16,911 nucleotides of DNA, from the NCBI GenBank assembly GCA_900553755.1, contig USEX01000024.1, positions 1 through 16,911 of the forward strand, given 5' to 3'. The DNA is from an uncultured Clostridium sp. GTDB lineage: Bacteria > Bacillota > Clostridia > TANB77 > CAG-508. Positions 13,148 through 16,911 of the stretch are shown here, piece after piece. A program made the translations under genes and the position numbers. Under the pieces are notes generated by a model. It saw only the letters and a list, made by a program, of their open reading frames with translations. It ran no database searches and was not told where the DNA came from. Every line of letters begins with the position of its first letter. Positions within the stretch are counted from its first letter, which is position 1.

Positions 13148-13660
13148 TTACATATCATCTTCATTATCGTCTATATTATCAATATCTTCTTCATCTTTTT
13201 CTTCTTCATGCTCATGTACTATTCCGCAAGATGAGCAATGACCATCATGGCAAGCACTACATGAATTTTCTTCTTCTCCGTCCCAATCTAGCTCAATTAT
13301 ATTATGGCATTCTGGGCATTCGATTTCTTCTTTTAATTCAGATTCTATATCTGCTACAAATTCATGATTACAGTATGGACAAACTATTTCAAAATCATAA
13401 TTGTCATCTTCATATATATCACTCTTTATCAAGTTTACTGACTCTTGCAATTTTGATAACACATTAATGATTTTTTCTTGTTTCTCTTCTAATTTTTCTA
13501 TTCTCTCATCATCCATTCTAGTAATTCTATCTACTAAATCCATATATAAAGATGACAGTTTTTCTACTTTCTCTACAACATATTTTTTCTCATCTTCATT
13601 AGAAATATGTTCTTCTATATCTAATAATATTTGATTATATTTATCATTTAAGCCTGACAT
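13148..13660 (-). CDS. CD1247-like coiled-coil and zinc-ribbon protein, function unknown
   Basis: A 170-residue cytoplasmic protein resembling the clostridial CD1247 family. It has a coiled-coil-prone N-terminal half (about 1-82), an acidic linker, a zinc ribbon with C94-xx-C97 and C115-xx-C118, a second Cys/His cluster (C134, C137, H138, H141, C142, C145, H149, H151) and a very acidic C-terminal tail (about 152-170). No signal peptide is present. The family has no established function; a zinc-dependent scaffold or regulator is a guess. It is the last gene of the operon, 18 nt after efp, with AAAGG before the ATG. The second metal-binding cluster looks like an addition to the usual plan. Confidence 0.72.
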   Translation of the reverse strand: MSGLNDKYNQILLDIEEHISNEDEKKYVVEKVEKLSSLYMDLVDRITRMDDERIEKLEEKQEKIINVLSKLQESVNLIKSDIYEDDNYDFEIVCPYCNHEFVADIESELKEEIECPECHNIIELDWDGEEENSCSACHDGHCSSCGIVHEHEEEKDEEDIDNIDDNEDDM

Positions 13661-13678
13661 ATAAAAATCCTTTCTAAA

Positions 13679-14245
13679 TTAAACTCTTTCCATGTATTCA
13701 CCAGTTCTAGTATCTATTTTTATTACATCACCGATATTTACAAACATTGGAACTGATATTTCATATCCATTCTCTAATGTTGCTGGTTTTCCAGATGTTG
13801 TAGTTGTGTTTCCTGCAAATCCTGGTTCTGTATATGTAACTTCTAGCTCTACGAACATTGGAGGTTCAACTGCAAATACTTTTCCCTTATATGATAACAT
13901 TTTTACATTCATGTTTTCTTTTATGAATTTTAATGCATCCCCAATTTGCTCTTTATTAAGTGGCATTTGCTCATAAGTTTCGTTATCCATAAAGTAATAT
14001 AAATTCTCATCGTTGTATAGGTATTGCATATCCTTCTTCTCTATTTCTGCTTCTGGATATTTTTCTGATGGGTTGAATGTTTTTTCTATTACAGCTCCTG
14101 TTATTACATTCTTTAATTTTGTTCTAACAAATGCTGAACCCTTTCCTGGTTTAACATGTTGAAATTCTACTACTCTAAAAACGTTTCCGTCCATTTCAAA
14201 TGTTGTTCCATTTCTAAAATCTCCTGCCATATATACTCCTGCCAT
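13679..14245 (-). CDS. efp: translation elongation factor P
   Basis: EF-P relieves ribosome stalling at consecutive prolines by entering the E site. The 188-residue protein has the three-domain EF-P layout, beginning AGDFRNGTTFEMDG and ending GDVIKIDTRTGEYMERV, both family hallmarks. The loop lysine that is modified in many species is K35 in HVKPGKGSAFV. The ATG at 14245 is preceded by AAAGGGG with an 8-nt gap; a TTG at 14263 lies within the region of that site and is rejected. It has its own promoter at 14318-14346 but may also be read from the upstream peptidase gene, as no terminator separates them. Confidence 0.98.
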   Translation of the reverse strand: MAGVYMAGDFRNGTTFEMDGNVFRVVEFQHVKPGKGSAFVRTKLKNVITGAVIEKTFNPSEKYPEAEIEKKDMQYLYNDENLYYFMDNETYEQMPLNKEQIGDALKFIKENMNVKMLSYKGKVFAVEPPMFVELEVTYTEPGFAGNTTTTSGKPATLENGYEISVPMFVNIGDVIKIDTRTGEYMERV

Positions 14246-14317
14246 TATTATTACCCCTTTCAAAATTTTTATTATTTATTTTATTAATAATTTTCATAAA
14301 TTATGTACGACTCTACT

Positions 14318-14346
14318 ATAATACTACATTTCAAGCCAAAAATCAA
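14318..14346 (-). promoter_or_regulatory. sigma-A promoter of efp
   Basis: Minus-strand TTGATT (14341-14346), 17-nt spacer, TATTAT (14318-14323). It lies in the 106-bp gap between the peptidase and efp and would give a leader of about 65 nt. Confidence 0.65.
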
Positions 14347-14351
14347 GTCTT

Positions 14352-15425
14352 TTAGCTCTTTTTGTCAACTATTACATAATCTTTTTCTGATTTTGTTAGT
14401 GCTTCACTCATTGCTTTATAAGCAACTAAAGTGTCTTCTATTCTTACTCCAAACTTTCCTGGCACATATATTCCTGGTTCATCTGTTATCACCATATTTG
14501 GTTTAACCATAAAATCTACTTTAGAACTAATAAATGGTAATTCATGTATTTCCATACCAACACCGTGCCCTAATGCATGTATGCAATCATATCCATGCAA
14601 TTTGAAGTCATTTTCTACCATTCTGCTAACTATTTTTAAATTAGCTCCTTCTCTTATCTCATTTATTACTTGTTTCTGATTCTTTAATACTAGCTCATAA
14701 ACAGGTTTTATTTCTTCTGGAACATATTGTGCAAATATTGTTCTTGTCATATCTGAACAATAACCTTTATATATGCAACCCATGTCTATTGTAATCGGAT
14801 CTCCTGGTTCTATCGCTTTATCTGTTGGAACTGCATGAGGTTTTGAAGAATTTGCCCCAGATGCTACTATTGTTTCAAATGAAACACCTTCTGCTCCATT
14901 ACTTATAAAAAAGTTTTCTATTTCCTTTGCTATTTGCTTTTCTGTGATTCCTACTTTGATATAGCTTTTCAAATATTCAAAGCAATTATCTGTTATTTCA
15001 CATGCTTTTCTTATTAGCTCTATTTCCTCAGAATCCTTAATCATTCTCTGCTTTTCTATTATGCCCTCAGTTTCATTTAGGCTATTAATCTTATATTTAT
15101 GCATGAATTCTTTATATCTAGCATACGTTACATACTCCTCTTCAAATCCAACGTTTTCACAAAATAAGAAAAAATTCTCGTAATCGTCTTTAGTAAGATT
15201 TTTCATATCATACACAATTATCTCATCATCTAGAGTTAGTGTTTTATTAACACTTTCTATATATCTTCCATCTGTTATATAAATATTTTCTTTTGGAGTA
15301 ATCAGCAGAGTTCCCTCGGCTTCTATCCCCACCAAATATTTTACATTTATTGGGTTTGATATTATTATACCTTGAAGATTTTGCATTTTTATTTTGTCTC
15401 TTAGCCAACGTAAATTGCTATTCAT
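14352..15425 (-). CDS. M24B Xaa-Pro aminopeptidase
   Basis: A 357-residue cytoplasmic metallopeptidase that removes the N-terminal residue ahead of proline. The creatinase-like N-terminal domain (about 1-125) is followed by the pita-bread catalytic domain. The five metal ligands are all in place: D214 and D225 (IDMGCIYKGYCSDMTRT), H287 (HALGHGVGMEIHE), E316 (DEPGIY) and E330 (VRIED). It starts 23 nt after the prepilin peptidase stop and sits directly before efp, a common clostridial pairing. It could be an Xaa-Pro dipeptidase; the two are hard to separate by sequence. Confidence 0.93.
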   Translation of the reverse strand: MNSNLRWLRDKIKMQNLQGIIISNPINVKYLVGIEAEGTLLITPKENIYITDGRYIESVNKTLTLDDEIIVYDMKNLTKDDYENFFLFCENVGFEEEYVTYARYKEFMHKYKINSLNETEGIIEKQRMIKDSEEIELIRKACEITDNCFEYLKSYIKVGITEKQIAKEIENFFISNGAEGVSFETIVASGANSSKPHAVPTDKAIEPGDPITIDMGCIYKGYCSDMTRTIFAQYVPEEIKPVYELVLKNQKQVINEIREGANLKIVSRMVENDFKLHGYDCIHALGHGVGMEIHELPFISSKVDFMVKPNMVITDEPGIYVPGKFGVRIEDTLVAYKAMSEALTKSEKDYVIVDKKS

Positions 15426-15448
15426 AAAGATTACACCCTCTTTTCATT

Positions 15449-16186
15449 TTATGCTCCTGTATATGTTCCTAATGTGAATATTTTTAATGATGCTAATAAT
15501 AAAATATTAAATGGTACAAACATTGCTATTATAGCTGCTATTACTATGAATGGTCCAAATGGAATATAATCCTGTGTTGATTTTTTCTTGCTTACAATCA
15601 ATAAAACTCCAATTATTGCTCCCATCAAGAATGCAAAAAGTGAAATAATAATTATTGTTTGCCATCCAAAAAATAATCCTAAAGCTCCCATAAGCTTTAC
15701 ATCTCCGAAGCCCATCGCTTCTTTACCTGCAATAAGACCTCCTATAAAAGTTATAAGCAAAAATATTCCAGCTCCAACAATCATTCCTAAAAGCATATTT
15801 ATTGCAACATTTATATTTACTATTCCTTCCAAAAACGTGTATGCTAATCCAACCTCAAAAATTGTTAGATTTAACCTATTAGGAATTATCTGTTCTTTAT
15901 AATCTATTATCAAAGCACTCATTAGCATTGGTGCCAATATGTAATACGCCAATGCTTTTAGCGAAAATGCACTTGTATACATTATCCCTACATATATAAT
16001 AGCCATTGCACACATGTAGCTGTATTTAGGCTTAAATTGTTTCATATATACCGAAAAAAACTCTTTACTAAAAACTTTTTTGTGCTCTAACAATCTAATA
16101 TTACACCAATCCACAAATTGCCCTACTAATAATCCTAAAATTCCTATTCCTAAGAAATATAAAATATTTATATCATTTATGTACAT
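15449..16186 (-). CDS. prepilin peptidase (A24 aspartic protease)
   Basis: A 245-residue membrane protein with about seven hydrophobic helices. The two catalytic aspartates of the type IV prepilin peptidase family are visible: D95 in ALIIDYKEQIIPNRL and D162 in MGFGDVKLMGALG. The C-terminal YIPFGPF motif is also typical. It would cleave the leader of type IV pilin or pseudopilin precursors at the inner side of the membrane. The usual N-terminal cytoplasmic segment lacks the paired CxxC zinc motifs found in bifunctional PilD, and only isolated cysteines (C29, C59) remain. No pilin gene is present here. It overlaps the 3' end of yqeG by 14 nt, and AGAGGA precedes its ATG. Confidence 0.9.
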   Translation of the reverse strand: MYINDINILYFLGIGILGLLVGQFVDWCNIRLLEHKKVFSKEFFSVYMKQFKPKYSYMCAMAIIYVGIMYTSAFSLKALAYYILAPMLMSALIIDYKEQIIPNRLNLTIFEVGLAYTFLEGIVNINVAINMLLGMIVGAGIFLLITFIGGLIAGKEAMGFGDVKLMGALGLFFGWQTIIIISLFAFLMGAIIGVLLIVSKKKSTQDYIPFGPFIVIAAIIAMFVPFNILLLASLKIFTLGTYTGA

Positions 16187-16712
16187 TCGTATTCCTCTTA
16201 TCTTTCATCTTATCTTTATAGTATTTTTTTAATATTTTCTTTTCTATAACTCTATTTATCTTTGTAACAAATATATCTTTATTCTTTATCGGAGTAACTA
16301 ATATTGAATACATTTTGCACCTATTTGCACCCAATACATCTGTCATTATTTGGTCACCCACAACTGCAATTTTCGTATTATCTTGTATTTTTAAAATTTC
16401 CTTTGCCTTATAAAAGCCTCTTTTTAATGGTTTCGTTGCAAAAAACACATATGGAATATCAAATTTTTTTGATAAATTCTCTGCTTTCTGTTTTTTATTA
16501 GTATTTGATAATATACAAAATTTTATGTTCTTCTTTTTCAAATTTTCTATCCAATTTTCTAATCCTTCTAGTAGATTATTATCATAATCAATTAATGTAT
16601 TATCTATATCCAACAATAATGCTTCAATTCCTTTTCCCTGTAAGAAATCGTACTCTATATCTAATACATTATTTATATGCTTTTTAGGATAAAAAATTTC
16701 AAAAAAGCTCAT
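16173..16712 (-). CDS. yqeG: YqeG-family HAD IIIA phosphatase
   Basis: A 179-residue cytoplasmic HAD-superfamily protein. Motif I is LLDIDNTLIDYD with the nucleophile D35 and D37, motif II is ILSNT (67-71), motif III lysine is in ATKPLKRGF, and motif IV is GDQIMTDV with D120 and D125. YqeG proteins are linked to phosphatidylglycerophosphate dephosphorylation by analogy with GEP4/PTPMT-like relatives, but the natural substrate here is not certain. The ATG at 16712 is preferred because AGGAGG is 7 nt upstream; a GTG at 16715 directly before it is an alternative. It is the first gene of a five-gene operon, preceded by a TTGACA promoter. Confidence 0.92.
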   Translation of the reverse strand: MSFFEIFYPKKHINNVLDIEYDFLQGKGIEALLLDIDNTLIDYDNNLLEGLENWIENLKKKNIKFCILSNTNKKQKAENLSKKFDIPYVFFATKPLKRGFYKAKEILKIQDNTKIAVVGDQIMTDVLGANRCKMYSILVTPIKNKDIFVTKINRVIEKKILKKYYKDKMKDKRNTNVHK

Positions 16713-16741
16713 CACGTGTCCTCCTAGTTATCTGCTATTTT

Positions 16742-16770
16742 ATATTATCAATATGCTATTAATTTGTCAA
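16742..16770 (-). promoter_or_regulatory. sigma-A promoter of the yqeG operon
   Basis: Minus-strand consensus TTGACA (16765-16770), 17-nt spacer and TAATAT (16742-16747). It lies just downstream of the terminator of the preceding gene and about 35 nt before the yqeG start. Confidence 0.65.
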
Positions 16771-16784
16771 GGATTTTTATTGTC

Positions 16785-16817
16785 AAAAAAGAGAACCTTA
16801 AGGGATTCCTTAAGGTT
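16785..16817 (-). terminator. intrinsic terminator of the gene entering from the right edge
   Basis: Arms AACCTTAAGG (16794-16803) and CCTTAAGGTT (16808-16817) form a perfect 10-bp stem with a 4-nt loop. CTCTTTTTT follows on the minus strand (16785-16793). A further 8-bp inverted repeat, ATTACGAA/TTCGTAAT, lies at 16823-16859. Confidence 0.85.
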
Positions 16818-16863
16818 TCTTCATTACGAATTTTTCCGTTTACGTACTTTTTTCGTAATATTG

Positions 16864-16911
16864 CTATTTTTCCCAGGTTATTGCTCTCATTCCCTTTGGT
16901 GCTCCCCATGG
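16864..16911 (-). CDS. C-terminal end of an unidentified gene (partial)
   Basis: The minus strand reads 15 in-frame codons, PWGAPKGMRAITWEK, to a TAG at 16864-16866, and a strong terminator follows about 47 nt later. This composition looks like real coding sequence, and the terminator placement supports it. The family cannot be recognised from so few residues, and the rest lies outside the window. Confidence 0.5.
   Translation of the reverse strand, partial: PWGAPKGMRAITWEK

Noticed and set aside
13231..13270. CSACH resembles a cytochrome c heme-binding CxxCH motif
   Set aside because: The protein has no signal peptide and the motif sits among other Cys/His pairs, so zinc or iron binding is more likely.
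1..16911. CRISPR arrays, insertion sequences, prophage or toxin-antitoxin genes
   Set aside because: No regularly spaced direct repeats, transposase, integrase or known toxin-antitoxin protein was seen on either strand.

Overview
This AT-rich window comes from an endospore-forming member of the Clostridia, probably an uncultured or metagenome-derived lineage. The evidence is a forespore sigma-factor operon (spoIIAA-spoIIAB-sigF), spoIID, spoIIQ, strong AGGAGG-type ribosome binding sites, and a tmRNA tag ending -ELAYAA. I cannot assign a genus from the sequence alone. Nearly everything is on the minus strand; the only plus-strand genes are tRNA-Trp, a GtrA-like membrane protein and a small M23 peptidase (about 11970-13144).

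Left part (1-4030), sporulation: read on the minus strand, spoIIAA, spoIIAB and sigF are followed 19 nt later by spoIID and then by spoIIQ, which has its own sigma-F-like promoter. They supply the sigma-F switch and two engulfment-stage cell-wall proteins. sigF is split by a frameshift near 2690-2701. A possible 50-residue membrane peptide (112-264) follows spoIIQ; otherwise 1-402 holds only a weak promoter candidate and an inverted repeat.

Middle (4035-9416), cell-wall remodelling: ftsE-ftsX-M23 hydrolase-M23 hydrolase-S41 protease form one operon between a good sigma-A-like promoter (9388-9416) and an intrinsic terminator (4035-4066). The two hydrolases are paralogues of PcsB/RipC design (signal peptide, long coiled coil, LytM domain), the kind activated by FtsEX during division.

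9429-11352: a split transketolase (N-half then C-half gene) with its own promoter and terminator. 11353-12100 has no protein gene; it contains a bidirectional-looking hairpin, tmRNA (ssrA, minus) and tRNA-Trp (plus), whose promoters are back to back around a shared AT-rich core.

Right part (12101-16911): gtrA-like and M23 genes run rightward and meet the leftward operon yqeG-prepilin peptidase-M24 aminopeptidase-efp-CD1247-like zinc protein. The M23 gene has an apparent 1-nt frameshift at an A7 tract, and that tract plus the adjacent GC hairpin looks like the terminator of the convergent operon. An 11-bp inverted repeat surrounds the start site of the same gene. The last 48 nt hold the C-terminal end of an unidentified gene, followed by a terminator.

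I found no IS element, phage, CRISPR array or defence system. The most interesting items are the two frameshifts, the overlapping gene/terminator signals around the plus-strand M23 gene, the sporulation gene layout, and the paired FtsEX hydrolases.
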